Shown here in pieces: positions 35,668 to 44,604 of a stretch of 64,000 bases of DNA. The stretch is from positions 186,001 through 250,000 of the forward strand of contig CAWIBU010000003.1 of assembly GCA_963834445.1 (NCBI GenBank), written 5' to 3'. Origin of the DNA: PALSA-350 sp963834445. Its GTDB lineage: Bacteria > Acidobacteriota > Terriglobia > Terriglobales > Acidobacteriaceae. The first letter of the stretch is position 1, and every line of letters begins with the position of its first letter. Made by a program: the position numbers and the translations under genes. Under the pieces are notes generated by a model. The model did not search any database, was not told where the DNA came from, and saw only the letters and a program-made list of their open reading frames with translations.

Positions 35668-36951
35668 TCACGAGGCCGGCTTTGGCTCCATCCAGAGTTT
35701 GCCTGCAGCCATGAGTAGCAGGAGCATGCCGGCGCAAAGGCCGAAGACCTCGCGGACCCCGATGTGCTGGGTCAGGATGCCCGAGAGGACCAGGCCGGAA
35801 ATCTGGGCGGTGAAGATGATCGACATAAAGGTCGAACCGACGCGACCCATCAGTTCAGGCGGCGTGGCCTGTTGGAAGAGGGTTTGCGAAGGAACCACGA
35901 TACCGGCCACCGAGAAGCCGACGATGAGATTACCGAGGATGGTCGACCAGATGTGTGGCAGCAGCGTAAGCATGACCAGGCCGACAGCAATACCGAACAG
36001 ACCGCAGTAGACCAACAGCGTATTGCTAAGCCTCTTGCCAAAAGTATTGAGGCCGTTGACACCGAGCAACATGCCCAGGCCGATCATGGCGGCGACGATG
36101 CCAAAGGCGCGCGTGGAAGCGTGCAGCGAGTCGCGCACATACACAGCGATGAGCGGGCCGAAACACCCGAGAACAAACATGCCCGCGGCCATGGCCAGAA
36201 TCACGAAGAGCAGCGCGGCATGATGGAGGATGAAGTCGATGCCTTGCTTCATATCGAGCCATATCTTGCTCAGGGTCGAGGCGGATGGGGAGGCCGGCGT
36301 TGGGCCGGATGCGCCCTGACCTGAGTTGACGAAGGGTACAGAAGTGATAAGCAGGGCGGAGCCGACGAAGCTCGCGGAGTCAAGAGCGTAGCAGCTGACC
36401 GGGCCGAAAGAGGCCACCAGGAACGAGGCGATGGCGGGCCCAATGATGCGCATGCCGAACATCACCTGCTGCATCAATGCGTTAGCCGAACGCAGGCCGT
36501 GTAAAGGGACGGCGGAGCGAATCGCAACTCCCTGCGCGGGCGAGAAAAAGCTGGAGACAATGCTGATAGCGGCAAGAACGAAGTAAAAATGCCAGGGTTG
36601 CCTGGCAAAAAGCAGCAGCAAGACTAATCCTGCGCGGATGGAGTCGCTGCTTACCATGGTCGGTTTGAGCGGCCAACGATCGACAAACACCCCGGCGAGG
36701 ATCCCGAGCACCGCGATGGGCAGCATGTACGCAATCTGGACGCCGGTAATCTGTTGCGCGGTTGCGTGCAAACGAAAGGTAAGAATGCCGATGACGGCGT
36801 AGAGCGCGAGGAAGTCCCCGAAGACAGAGATAATTTGCGCGTACCACAGGCGGCGCAGCATGGGGATGCGGAGCACGTCACCCATGGAAAGCGGCGCAGG
36901 CAGTTCGGGGTCGAGCGGCGGAGCCGCCGGCTGGGTAGCAGCTGTGCTCAT
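35668..36951 (-). CDS. Major facilitator superfamily transporter
   Basis: A 427-residue protein with twelve membrane helices in the pattern of drug/efflux-type MFS proteins (MFS_3/EntS-like): FGDFLALYAVIGILTFRL, GVFVDRWPLKPTM and LGNLIVGFSVAGI are seen. A cytoplasmic loop (about 210-235) is Ser/Ala/Pro-rich. The substrate is unknown; enterobactin- or drug-type exporters are similar in length. It does not form an operon with recognised neighbours; the gap to 37071 upstream shows nothing else. Confidence 0.8.
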   Translation of the reverse strand: MSTAATQPAAPPLDPELPAPLSMGDVLRIPMLRRLWYAQIISVFGDFLALYAVIGILTFRLHATAQQITGVQIAYMLPIAVLGILAGVFVDRWPLKPTMVSSDSIRAGLVLLLLFARQPWHFYFVLAAISIVSSFFSPAQGVAIRSAVPLHGLRSANALMQQVMFGMRIIGPAIASFLVASFGPVSCYALDSASFVGSALLITSVPFVNSGQGASGPTPASPSASTLSKIWLDMKQGIDFILHHAALLFVILAMAAGMFVLGCFGPLIAVYVRDSLHASTRAFGIVAAMIGLGMLLGVNGLNTFGKRLSNTLLVYCGLFGIAVGLVMLTLLPHIWSTILGNLIVGFSVAGIVVPSQTLFQQATPPELMGRVGSTFMSIIFTAQISGLVLSGILTQHIGVREVFGLCAGMLLLLMAAGKLWMEPKPAS

Positions 36952-37070
36952 AACAAATGCTTTACCTGTTTGTTGGTGAGTTAGATGAACGGCACGGGCC
37001 GGGGATTCGATTGTTGCCAGGCTTCGCGTTGGATTCCCCCAACGGGACAGGCGTCGACAGGGTCAATTGG

Positions 37071-37736
37071 TCAGGGCTTACCCGTCAATTGTTTCTCGGA
37101 TTGTGCGATCAGCGCCCGAAACTCCTCCACCGCGGGAACGTTGGGAGATTGAAGAGCGTCTTTTGCGGAGTAACGCCAGACCGGCGGTGCATTGAGCGCA
37201 TTAGCTGCCCGGCTGCGATAGACGACAAACATATCCTGGGTCGCCCCAATTTCTGCCTGCGGCGAAGGCCGGCCAGGATTACCGGGATATGCGCTGTCGG
37301 TTGCGGGCGCCCCGGAAGTGGACGCGTCGACGGGATTGTCCGGCATACCGCCGCCCCTGGTGCCACCTGCCGCGTGGATGCTGGAGTCCGTCGACTGAAC
37401 GATAAAGGGCGGCGGCCGGTTAACCTGGGTTCCGCCGAGGGTGCCATCTGCGATCTTGCTATGGCCCTTGCGCACAGTGATGATAAGGTCAGCCATCTCA
37501 GCGTTGGTCACGGGCTCCAGACGTCCCCACTTGACGAGCGCCTTCTCCACATCGGCGCGGGCAATGCGGTTGGCGTTCGGGTCATCTATGTCGACTCCGG
37601 CGGTGGGGTCAACCACCACCCACGCCGTATGGGCCTTCAGGATGTCTTCGGGCAGGGGGGCTTTCTTCTTATCCTTTCCATATGCAGCTAAACTGGAGAG
37701 GAGCAGCACGACCAGGGTAAGCCTTTTGCTAAGCAT
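37071..37736 (-). CDS. Secreted hypothetical protein
   Basis: A 221-residue protein with a signal peptide ending about Gly20 (LVVLLLSSLAAYG). A VVVDPTAGVDIDDPNANRIARADVEKALVKWGRLEPV region resembles DUF4136-type proteins. A Gly/Ser/Pro-rich central section (about 120-165) separates it from the C-terminal VVYRSRA and SPNVPAVEEFRALIAQSEKQL. It is likely periplasmic. No function is recognised. Confidence 0.7.
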   Translation of the reverse strand: MLSKRLTLVVLLLSSLAAYGKDKKKAPLPEDILKAHTAWVVVDPTAGVDIDDPNANRIARADVEKALVKWGRLEPVTNAEMADLIITVRKGHSKIADGTLGGTQVNRPPPFIVQSTDSSIHAAGGTRGGGMPDNPVDASTSGAPATDSAYPGNPGRPSPQAEIGATQDMFVVYRSRAANALNAPPVWRYSAKDALQSPNVPAVEEFRALIAQSEKQLTGKP

Positions 37737-37824
37737 GAGCCGCCTTCCGGGATGGCAACCAGTCTAGTCCATTCGGTAGGGACTGTTAAGGTTGTTGGCC
37801 AGCTTATTGAATAGGATTCCAACG

Positions 37825-38181
37825 ATGGCGAAGGCAGCAGTCAGCTTTGAGACGGTCCGCCGCATCGGGCTCGCCCTGCCTGGCGTCGAGGAGAGCACGG
37901 CGTGGGGAATGCCAGCGCTCAAAATTCGTGGACAGCTGCTGACGACTCTGCCCTCGCACCGCTCCGCCGAACCGAATTCCCTGGTGGTTCGTGTAGACCT
38001 CGAGGACCGTGCCGAACTACTGGCTGCTGATCCCGCGGTGTATTACATAACCGACCATTACAGCGGCTTCGATGGGGTGCTGGTTCGCCTGTCGCGGGTG
38101 CGGCCAGATGTGTTGCAAGGCCTGCTCATGACCGCCCACAAGTACGTGACCCAGAAAGCCAGACCACCCCGGTCCCGGTAG
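37825..38181 (+). CDS. MmcQ/YjbR-like protein
   Basis: A 118-residue protein from ATG 37825 that matches the MmcQ/YjbR (DUF419) fold: VRRIGLALPGVEESTAWGMPALKI, LLAADPAVYYITDHYSGFDGVLVRL and VRPDVLQGLL. The family is a small DNA-binding-like fold with no settled function. It stands alone between two leftward genes. Confidence 0.82.
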   Translation: MAKAAVSFETVRRIGLALPGVEESTAWGMPALKIRGQLLTTLPSHRSAEPNSLVVRVDLEDRAELLAADPAVYYITDHYSGFDGVLVRLSRVRPDVLQGLLMTAHKYVTQKARPPRSR

Positions 38182-38259
38182 CGCCAACTGCCCCACTCTC
38201 CGCCCTAACCGCAAAGGGTGGGACGGAGGGTGGAACGGCTCTGAGAGCAAAGCACTCCA

Positions 38260-39018
38260 CTAGATGCCGGCGTACCAGGCATAACCGCCCTCCGGCGAGG
38301 CAGAGCCCAGACCTTTGCCAAAGCGTTTAAGCGAGTCGGTGACAGTTAGGCGGGTGACGTACTTCACGCTCTTGTAACCGAGTTGGCGGGGCACCCGCAT
38401 GCGTAGCGGACCGCCAAAGGACACGGGAAGATCGCCGTCATTCATGCCCCACGTAAGCAGTGTCTGGGGATGCAGGGCATCGGCCATATCGATGCTTTCC
38501 CACCAGTCGCTGTCGGTTGAGAAATAGACCACATAACGGGCCTGAGGTAAGACGCCGGCGGCGTTAAGCACCTCAACCAGCGGGGTGCCAATCCATTCCG
38601 CAATGTAGGACCAACCCTCCTCGCACGCTACCTCAGTGATTTGGCTGCGCGTGGGGAGATTTTTCAGATCGGCGAGCGAAAGCGCTGCCGGTTGATGGAC
38701 TAGTCCATCGACAGAGAGCCGCCAGTCGGCAAAACCGGTGGCCTGATGGCGCTTGAACACGTCGTTGAGCGGCGCAACATAATTGGCGAAGGGCGCTGGC
38801 GAGATCATGCTGCGGGGGAACTCGCGGGCAAGGGAGTGGGAAGTCAACAGCCGCTGGGCAGCGTAGGTCAGGGTCTCACCCGGGCCGTAAACTCCCCCGC
38901 CATCAGGCGGAATGAGGCCATAACGCTTAGCGAAGTGGGCGGCAGCGGTCAGACCGGCCACGCCCGCGGTCGCGGCAAAACCGGTGGTCAGGAGCTTGCG
39001 TCGGGTGATGGGCTTCAT
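38260..39018 (-). CDS. Molybdopterin-dependent oxidoreductase (sulfite oxidase/MsrP-like)
   Basis: A 252-residue protein with a Tat signal (TRRKLLTTGFAATAGVAGL). The sulfite-oxidase-type molybdopterin domain holds the probable Mo-ligating Cys132 in EVACEEGWSYIAEWIG, plus GTPLVEVLNAAG and GPLRMRVPRQLGYKSVKYV. It is a short form close to MsrP (YedY), which reduces methionine sulfoxides. The ATG overlaps the stop of the cytochrome b gene (ATGA), so the two form an exported enzyme and its membrane electron donor. Sulfite or another oxide as substrate is also possible. Confidence 0.85.
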   Translation of the reverse strand: MKPITRRKLLTTGFAATAGVAGLTAAAHFAKRYGLIPPDGGGVYGPGETLTYAAQRLLTSHSLAREFPRSMISPAPFANYVAPLNDVFKRHQATGFADWRLSVDGLVHQPAALSLADLKNLPTRSQITEVACEEGWSYIAEWIGTPLVEVLNAAGVLPQARYVVYFSTDSDWWESIDMADALHPQTLLTWGMNDGDLPVSFGGPLRMRVPRQLGYKSVKYVTRLTVTDSLKRFGKGLGSASPEGGYAWYAGI

Positions 39019-39752
39019 GGCTGATCCTTTGGTAGAACGGCTCGGCCGGTGATCATGCCGCGCATGCGATCCCTGAAGCCTGCAAGTACAACCATGGTTA
39101 CATGGACCACGAGAAAGAGCAGCAGCGCGCCGGAGACAAAGAAATGGAGGGTGCGGGCCGATTGCCGTCCACCCAGCGCGGTGACGGCGATGGGAACCGC
39201 GGAAACGAAGGCGGGCGACATCGCCAGGCCGGTCCAGATCACCATGGGAAACAGGAAGAAGATCACCAACAAATAGGTGGTGCGTTGCATTACGTTGTAG
39301 GCGTTGGCGTCCGCCGCCGATGGGGGTGCGCGGCGCAGAGACCGGGTGAGAACCTGGGCGAAAGCCCGCCAAGTGCGGTCGGCCGGCGCCGGGACCAGGT
39401 CTTTGCGGAAATGGCCGTTCCACAGGCTGGCGAGCCCGTAGACCAGCCCCGTGAGCACGACCGCCCAGGCGGCCTGAAAGTGGAGATACCGGCTCCAGCC
39501 ATTCTGGTCAGGCAGCATGTAGTTGTAAGCCGTCGGAACGGTATTTCTGGAGGCGGGGATGGGCAGCGTGAACAGCGGCCGGGTCAGCACGTTGCCGACT
39601 TCTCCCCAATAGAATCGCGGGTGCGAGATAACGATCTCACCGCCGCTGAGAAGCAACGCAAAAAACGCAATCACGGTCAGCCAGTGGGTCACGCGTACGA
39701 CCGCTGCGTGACGGGGAGCTTGCGGGTTGGGCAGCGAACCAGTGGCGGACAC
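39015..39752 (-). CDS. Cytochrome b-type membrane subunit (partner of molybdoenzyme)
   Basis: A 245-residue membrane protein with four to five helices and candidate heme ligands in VTHWLTVIAFF, RYLHFQAAW, RTLHFFVSG and VVHVTMVV, as in thiosulfate reductase/formate dehydrogenase-type cytochrome b (Ni/Fe-hydrogenase cytochrome b fold). I take GTG 39752 as start; the earlier in-frame Met would add residues of unlikely composition. It overlaps the molybdoenzyme gene by 4 bp. It presumably passes quinol electrons to that enzyme. MsrQ is a shorter heme protein, so the pair differs from the usual MsrPQ. Confidence 0.78.
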   Translation of the reverse strand: MSATGSLPNPQAPRHAAVVRVTHWLTVIAFFALLLSGGEIVISHPRFYWGEVGNVLTRPLFTLPIPASRNTVPTAYNYMLPDQNGWSRYLHFQAAWAVVLTGLVYGLASLWNGHFRKDLVPAPADRTWRAFAQVLTRSLRRAPPSAADANAYNVMQRTTYLLVIFFLFPMVIWTGLAMSPAFVSAVPIAVTALGGRQSARTLHFFVSGALLLFLVVHVTMVVLAGFRDRMRGMITGRAVLPKDQP

Positions 39753-39857
39753 ACGCGCAGCATAGCACAGGCGTCTTTGGGACCCACACGGGGACCGAAT
39801 GCCGCAGCGCATGCCGCCAACCGGCTCCCCCGCATCCAAGGACGCTGAAGGAGCATT

Positions 39858-40958
39858 ATGGAACGCCGTGACTTTTTAAGATCTGCCGCCGCCGCAAGTC
39901 TAGCAGCCGCCAGCCCAGCCACCCTGGCCCAAAAACCGGAAACCAATTCACCCACTTCGAAGGAGGCGCCCATTGCGCGGCCTGAGAATCCAGCCATGCT
40001 CTATCGCGAACTGGGAACGACCGGGGAGCGCGTCTCCGTCATCGGCATGGGCGGATTTCATCTCGCCAAAGACGCCAGCATCACAGCGCAGGACGCCATT
40101 CGCCTGGTGCGTTCCGCTTCTGACCACGGCATTACGTTCTTTGACAACTGCTGGGACTACAACGATGGCATCTCCGAGGTCCGGATGGGCCAGGCCCTGA
40201 AGGACGGGTACCGTCACAAAGCTTTCCTCATGACCAAGCTCGATGCCCGCACCGCCAAAGACTACGACAAGCAACTGGAGCAGTCGATGGGGCGCCTGGA
40301 TACCGATGTTATCGACCTGGTTCAGTTCCATGAGATTCTCCGCTTTGAAGATCCGGATCGCATCTTCGCAGACGACGGCGCCATTCATGCGGCCATCGCT
40401 GCGCGGGCGGCGGGCAAGATCCGCTATATCGGGTTTACCGGCCACAAAGACCCACAGATTCACCTGCGCATGTTTGAGGTGGCCGCGCAGCATGACTTCC
40501 ACTTCGACACGGTACAGATGCCGGTTAACGCGATGGATGCGCACTTCCGTTCCTTCACCCAGCACGTGATCCCGGTTGCGCAAAAGGCGGGTACCGGGAT
40601 ACTGGCCATGAAAACGTTCGGTGACGGTTACATTCTGCGCTCGGGCACGATTGACCCGTTGCAGGCGCTCCATTATGGCCTGTCACAGCCTGTATCCGTG
40701 GTCATTACAGGGATTGACAAGCCCGAGATGCTGACCCAGGCGATCACGGCGGTTAAGACGTTCAAGCCTTTCACGGCAGACCAGACTGCGACGTTTCTTG
40801 CCCGGACGCGCGACGCCGCGCTTACCGGGAAGTTCGAGCCTTTCAAGACCAGCAGCATTTTTGACGGCACAGCGAACAATCCGAAGTGGCTGGGTGGCTC
40901 GTCCGGAACCGAAGTCAAGCCTTCTTCTCCTGCTACCGAAGAAAAGCGCGTGGGATGA
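39858..40958 (+). CDS. Tat-exported aldo/keto reductase
   Basis: A 366-residue protein starting with a Tat signal (RRDFLRSAAAASLAAASP) after a GGAG tract. The AKR barrel begins LGTTGERVSVIGMGG. The catalytic tetrad is seen as Asp and Tyr in FDNCWDYND, Lys in LMTKLD and His in VQFHEIL. The C-terminal tail past 330 is unstructured. An exported AKR of this type is common in Acidobacteriota and Planctomycetes; the substrate is unknown. It is divergent from the cytochrome b gene. Confidence 0.87.
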   Translation: MERRDFLRSAAAASLAAASPATLAQKPETNSPTSKEAPIARPENPAMLYRELGTTGERVSVIGMGGFHLAKDASITAQDAIRLVRSASDHGITFFDNCWDYNDGISEVRMGQALKDGYRHKAFLMTKLDARTAKDYDKQLEQSMGRLDTDVIDLVQFHEILRFEDPDRIFADDGAIHAAIAARAAGKIRYIGFTGHKDPQIHLRMFEVAAQHDFHFDTVQMPVNAMDAHFRSFTQHVIPVAQKAGTGILAMKTFGDGYILRSGTIDPLQALHYGLSQPVSVVITGIDKPEMLTQAITAVKTFKPFTADQTATFLARTRDAALTGKFEPFKTSSIFDGTANNPKWLGGSSGTEVKPSSPATEEKRVG

Positions 40959-40977
40959 GGACGCGAGCATTGGCTGG

Positions 40978-41125
40978 GGGGGAAAGGCGCACCGCAGATC
41001 CCTCCGCTACGCTACCTCTCCGGTCGGGATGACAAAGGGTAGGGGGATGGAGCTAAAGAGCAAGCGCTCTGCACGTTCCTTGCAGCGGCACGCCGGGGCA
41101 GTCGGGATGACAAGTTTGTTTGGCG
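40978..41125. repeat. Intergenic repeats, family D (copies 1 and 2)
   Basis: A unit with CGCACCGCAGATCCCTCCGC and then GGTCGGGATGACAAAGGGTA lies at 40978-41043, and a shorter GTCGGGATGACAAGTTTGTT unit is at about 41096-41125. Both recur at 43.47 and 43.70 kb. The 40959-41246 gap contains nothing else recognisable except the SD of the next gene. Confidence 0.7.
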
Positions 41126-41246
41126 GTTGGACCTAACTTTGGCTTCGGCATTGGAGGCCGCGAGCGGAATCACGGGTCAGGGCCCTGATTCTCATTTGGA
41201 GGATGAATCGGTATGCTGTCACGGTACCTATCCAGAGGAGAAACAC

Positions 41247-42527
41247 ATGTCGAATTGGACGCGTCGAGGGTTTATTGGATCGCTTTCGGGGATGGCGGCG
41301 GCAACTGCGTTTGCCGCTCAGCCACATGGCTCTATCAAAATCACCGACCTGCGATGCGCCATTATCGGCAAGAGCCCCGTGATCCGTATCGTCACCGATC
41401 AAGGCGTGTCGGGGTATGGTGAAGCGGAGTCTTACAAGCCGTATCTCAAACCGATGGTGCTGTTTTATAAGGAATATCTTTTGGGCGAAGACCCGACCGA
41501 TGTGGCGCGGGTAATGCTCAAGATTCGCCGGCTGGGCGCATTTAAACCATGGGGAGCCGCGGTCAGCGCGATTGAGATTGCGCTGTGGGATATCGCGGGC
41601 CAGGTGGCGGGCGTGCCGGTCTACAAACTGCTGGGCGGTAAGATCCGGGATCGGGTTCGTATCTACAACGGCGGCGTGCGCTTCCCCCAGACCGGCCACA
41701 TGCCCCAGGACTATGCCGAGATCATGGCGAAGATGAAGGGGGCGAAAGAGGGTTTCACGCTCATCAAGCAGGCGGTCGGCTTCCACGATCCGGCGATGTT
41801 ACCCGCGATACCCAACGCGTGGTATGACGAGAAGCGCACCGGCGCGTCGCATCCCGATCGCGGCATGCTGACCGAACGGGGAATGGAGCATGTGATCGCG
41901 TGCGTGGAAGCGATGAAGAAGGTGCTGGGCGACGAGATTGGGCTGGCGCTGGATTGTGGACCAGGCTGGACGGTAAAGGATGCGATCACATTTGCGCGCG
42001 CCATGGAACCACTGCATATCACCTGGCTTGAGGATTTGATCACCGGGGACTACACGCCTTACCCGAACGCCGACCTGTTTCGCGAGGTCACGGTGGCCAC
42101 CACGGTCCCCATTCATACCGGCGAAGAGATTTATCTGCGAGAGAACTTCAAGGATCTGATTGAGAAGCAGGCGGTCAATATTGTTGGCCCCGATCCGGAG
42201 GATGTGGGTGGGATCGCGGAAATGAAATGGATCGCGGAGTACGCGGATCTTCACGGAATCCAGATTGCTCCGCATGGAATTTTCGATGGACTGATCGGGC
42301 TGGCCGCGCATGTGCAGGTAGCGGCTGCTTTGCCGCAGAATTACATTGCGTTTGAGTATCCGCTGGGCCAGCCGGATTGGTGGTACGACATTATCGACGG
42401 GCTGCCGAACCCGATCGTGGACCATGGATTTATCAATGTCTGGGATAAGCCGGGTCTGGGGGTCAGCTTCAATGTAAAGGCAGCGAAGGCGCATCTGGCA
42501 GACGAGGACCGCCAGTTCTTTGACTAG
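41247..42527 (+). CDS. Mandelate racemase/muconate lactonizing (enolase superfamily) enzyme
   Basis: A 426-residue protein from ATG 41247 (AGAGGAG upstream) with a Tat signal (TRRGFIGSLSGMAAATAF). The N-terminal cap (about 35-150) ends in EIALWDIAGQ. The barrel supplies metal-ligand candidates Asp in LALDCGPGW, Glu in WLEDLI and Glu in HTGEEIY, and a His in IAPHGIFDG. This pattern resembles sugar-acid dehydratases (mannonate/galactonate type). The substrate is unknown. It is related to the truncated enzyme at 1-906 but not closely. Confidence 0.87.
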   Translation: MSNWTRRGFIGSLSGMAAATAFAAQPHGSIKITDLRCAIIGKSPVIRIVTDQGVSGYGEAESYKPYLKPMVLFYKEYLLGEDPTDVARVMLKIRRLGAFKPWGAAVSAIEIALWDIAGQVAGVPVYKLLGGKIRDRVRIYNGGVRFPQTGHMPQDYAEIMAKMKGAKEGFTLIKQAVGFHDPAMLPAIPNAWYDEKRTGASHPDRGMLTERGMEHVIACVEAMKKVLGDEIGLALDCGPGWTVKDAITFARAMEPLHITWLEDLITGDYTPYPNADLFREVTVATTVPIHTGEEIYLRENFKDLIEKQAVNIVGPDPEDVGGIAEMKWIAEYADLHGIQIAPHGIFDGLIGLAAHVQVAAALPQNYIAFEYPLGQPDWWYDIIDGLPNPIVDHGFINVWDKPGLGVSFNVKAAKAHLADEDRQFFD

Positions 42528-42552
42528 GAGTTACCCGTAGCAGCATGCAATA

Positions 42553-43392
42553 TCAGATCGTCTTCTCAATCACCGCTTCCGGTTGGGTGGCGTATTCTGC
42601 CCAGGAGCCGTCGTACAGGCTTACCTGTTTTGCGCCGGTAATTTCGAGGGCGAGCGCGATGACCGCTGCGGTCACACCGGAGCCACAGGTGGTGATGATG
42701 GGCTGTTCCCGATCCACACCTTTGGCGGCGAAGATGCGGCGGAGTTCGTCCTCGGACTTCAACCGGCCATCTTGCACCAGCTCGGTGAACGGCAGGCTGG
42801 TGGCCCCAGGCATGTGCCCGGAACTTATGCCGGGCCGGGGCTCAGGCGCAATGCCGGCAAAACGGCCGGCCGAACGCGCGTCCAGAATTTGCGCGCGCGC
42901 CGCGATCAGCTGCAGCATGCGGGGAAAGTCTTTCAGGGCATCCTGATTCTGTTTGGCGTGGAAGACGGCCGGTGGGCGGACTACAGGAGCCGAGTCCGTC
43001 GGCAGGCCAGCCTGGCTCCACGCGCGGAGATCGCCGTCGAGAAGATAGACCTGCTTCGCGCCGCAGGTCTTCAGCATCCACCAGGCGCGTGGTGCGGAAA
43101 AGACGCCTTCCTGTTCGTAGAGGACGATCTGCATGCCATCACCGATGCCAAGAGCCGACAGGCTGCGCGCAAGGACCTCGGGCGGAGGCAACATGTGAGG
43201 CAGCGGGCTGGTATGGTCGGAAAGCTCTTCGATATCGAAGAAGATGGCGCCGGGAATATGCTTCGCTGCGTAACGCGCGCGGGTGTCGACCGGTGGCTTC
43301 ACACCGACTGGCGGCAGCGTGGCATCAAGAATGACGACCGCCGGGTCTTGGAGACGGCTGGCCAGCCAGGAGAGTGGGACGAGCGGGTTCAT
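42553..43392 (-). CDS. sseA: 3-mercaptopyruvate/thiosulfate sulfurtransferase
   Basis: A 279-residue protein with two rhodanese domains (about 1-140 and 150-279). The catalytic loop of the second is CGSGVTAA with Cys236, the motif of SseA-type 3-mercaptopyruvate sulfurtransferases; the first domain is inactive, as usual. Start chosen at ATG 43392; the long open region upstream holds family-D repeats. Cytoplasmic sulfur transfer from mercaptopyruvate to cyanide or thiols is expected. Neighbours are unrelated. Confidence 0.88.
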   Translation of the reverse strand: MNPLVPLSWLASRLQDPAVVILDATLPPVGVKPPVDTRARYAAKHIPGAIFFDIEELSDHTSPLPHMLPPPEVLARSLSALGIGDGMQIVLYEQEGVFSAPRAWWMLKTCGAKQVYLLDGDLRAWSQAGLPTDSAPVVRPPAVFHAKQNQDALKDFPRMLQLIAARAQILDARSAGRFAGIAPEPRPGISSGHMPGATSLPFTELVQDGRLKSEDELRRIFAAKGVDREQPIITTCGSGVTAAVIALALEITGAKQVSLYDGSWAEYATQPEAVIEKTI

Positions 43393-43471
43393 GGCAACCA
43401 GATTACATGCCGATGCGCAAAATGGCGCGGGCAGGATTTGCGCGCTCACTTGGAGGGCCTCGGCTTGGGGT

Positions 43472-43731
43472 GAAGGCGCACCGCAGATCCCTCCACTGCG
43501 GTCGGGATGACAAAGGGTAGGGTTGCGGTTGTCCTCAAAGACGGCTAATGGGATGGGGAAAAGCAGGTCCCTCCACTTCGCTCCCCGAATTCCTGTCGAG
43601 GTTGGCGGCGCTAGGCGAACTTCATGCGGCTTTCCTTGATGAAAGCCGCACACGCGGATCTGTCTGGCGTAGGGAAAAGCAGGAATCCGGGTCCGCTGCG
43701 GTCGGGATGACAAATTTGTTTGAGCGGGCGG
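43472..43731. repeat. Intergenic repeats, family D (copies 3 and 4)
   Basis: AAGGCGCACCGCAGATCCCT then GGTCGGGATGACAAAGGGTA is at 43472-43520, and GCGGTCGGGATGACAAATTT is at about 43698-43720. Between them are further AGCAGG...CCCTCCACTTCGCT fragments of the same kind. They fill the 440-bp gap between sseA and the DUF892 gene, which shows no ORF of good quality. Confidence 0.7.
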
Positions 43732-43782
43732 TTTTAAAATTTGTTTGGGGACGGGCTTGAGGATTTGTCGCGGGATGCGGCA

Positions 43783-43818
43783 AAAAAAGCGGCCCAGGTT
43801 GCTGCCTGGGCCGCTTTC
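43783..43818 (-). terminator. Rho-independent terminator of the DUF892 gene
   Basis: On the minus strand a 13-bp perfect stem (AAAGCGGCCCAGG with its complement) and a 6-base loop are followed by a run of Ts (seven As at 43783-43789 on the plus strand). It lies 15 bp past the stop of the leftward DUF892 gene. Confidence 0.9.
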
Positions 43819-43832
43819 GTCAGCATGCTGGG

Positions 43833-44420
43833 CTAGGAGGCGCGACGCTTGATCGCCGGAGCTGCCTTCTTCTCATCTTCCTTACTTTTTTTGGCGGAAT
43901 ATTTCTCTTTCGCGGATTTTGACTCTTCTTCCTGTTCGGGTTCGCCTGCAGATTGAGTGAGAATCGCTTGCGATGCGGCAAGGATCTTCTCGGCAGCAGC
44001 CAACTCTTCGTCAAGATTTTCGTTGAGCAGGCCGGCCACTTCCGACAACCCCAGAACCTTCGCCATGGCAATGGTTGCGGTGTATCCCGCGATCTCATAG
44101 TGCTCCGTTCGGAGCGCTGCTCCGATCAGGCCGGAATCAAACGAAGCGCCTTCTTCGTCCTTCTCCAAGGCGTCAGCGCCCTCTTCGATGACGCCTTCCA
44201 TGCCGTTACAGTGCTCGCCGGTGGGCTTTTTCCCTAACAGTTCAAAAACCTGCTTCAGACGGACCACCTGGCCCTTGGTCTCTTCAAGATGCGCGGTGAA
44301 GAGCGACTTCAACTCCTTACTGTTTGCTCCCTTGGCCAACTTTGGGAGGGCCTTGACCAGCTGATTCTCCGCGCTGTACATGTCGCGGAGTTCATCGACC
44401 AAAACTTCATTGAGTGCCAT
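43833..44420 (-). CDS. DUF892 (YciE/YciF-type) ferritin-like protein
   Basis: A 195-residue protein. I take ATG 44420, with AAAAGAGG 6 nt upstream, over the ATG at 44462. The ferritin-like four-helix body (LNEVLVDELRDMYSAENQLVKALPKLA, LFTAHLEETKGQVVRLKQVFELLG and EHYEIAGYTATIAMAKVLG) carries the di-iron Glu/His pattern of the family, which is induced by stress. The C-terminal 35 residues are Lys/Glu/Ser-rich and disordered. Stress or desiccation response is likely; a terminator follows. Confidence 0.88.
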   Translation of the reverse strand: MALNEVLVDELRDMYSAENQLVKALPKLAKGANSKELKSLFTAHLEETKGQVVRLKQVFELLGKKPTGEHCNGMEGVIEEGADALEKDEEGASFDSGLIGAALRTEHYEIAGYTATIAMAKVLGLSEVAGLLNENLDEELAAAEKILAASQAILTQSAGEPEQEEESKSAKEKYSAKKSKEDEKKAAPAIKRRAS

Positions 44421-44604
44421 GCTGCCTCTTTTCCATAGATCGAGTTCCTGCTTCGTATTCATATACGAGCTGGAAATGGGAAGCGCGAGACTTCGCTTTA
44501 GTTGCCATCTTCGCTTGAGATTTGCGGCTCAGACCATTTCCGAGAGACAGGTGCTCATCTGCGAGCCGCGGCCCGGCAGTGGGCGCTGGGAAAGCAGCTT
44601 GCGA

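Noticed and set aside
40959..41246. A small gene or RNA in the gap before the second enolase-superfamily gene
   Set aside because: The region consists of family-D repeats and an SD; no frame has coding character.
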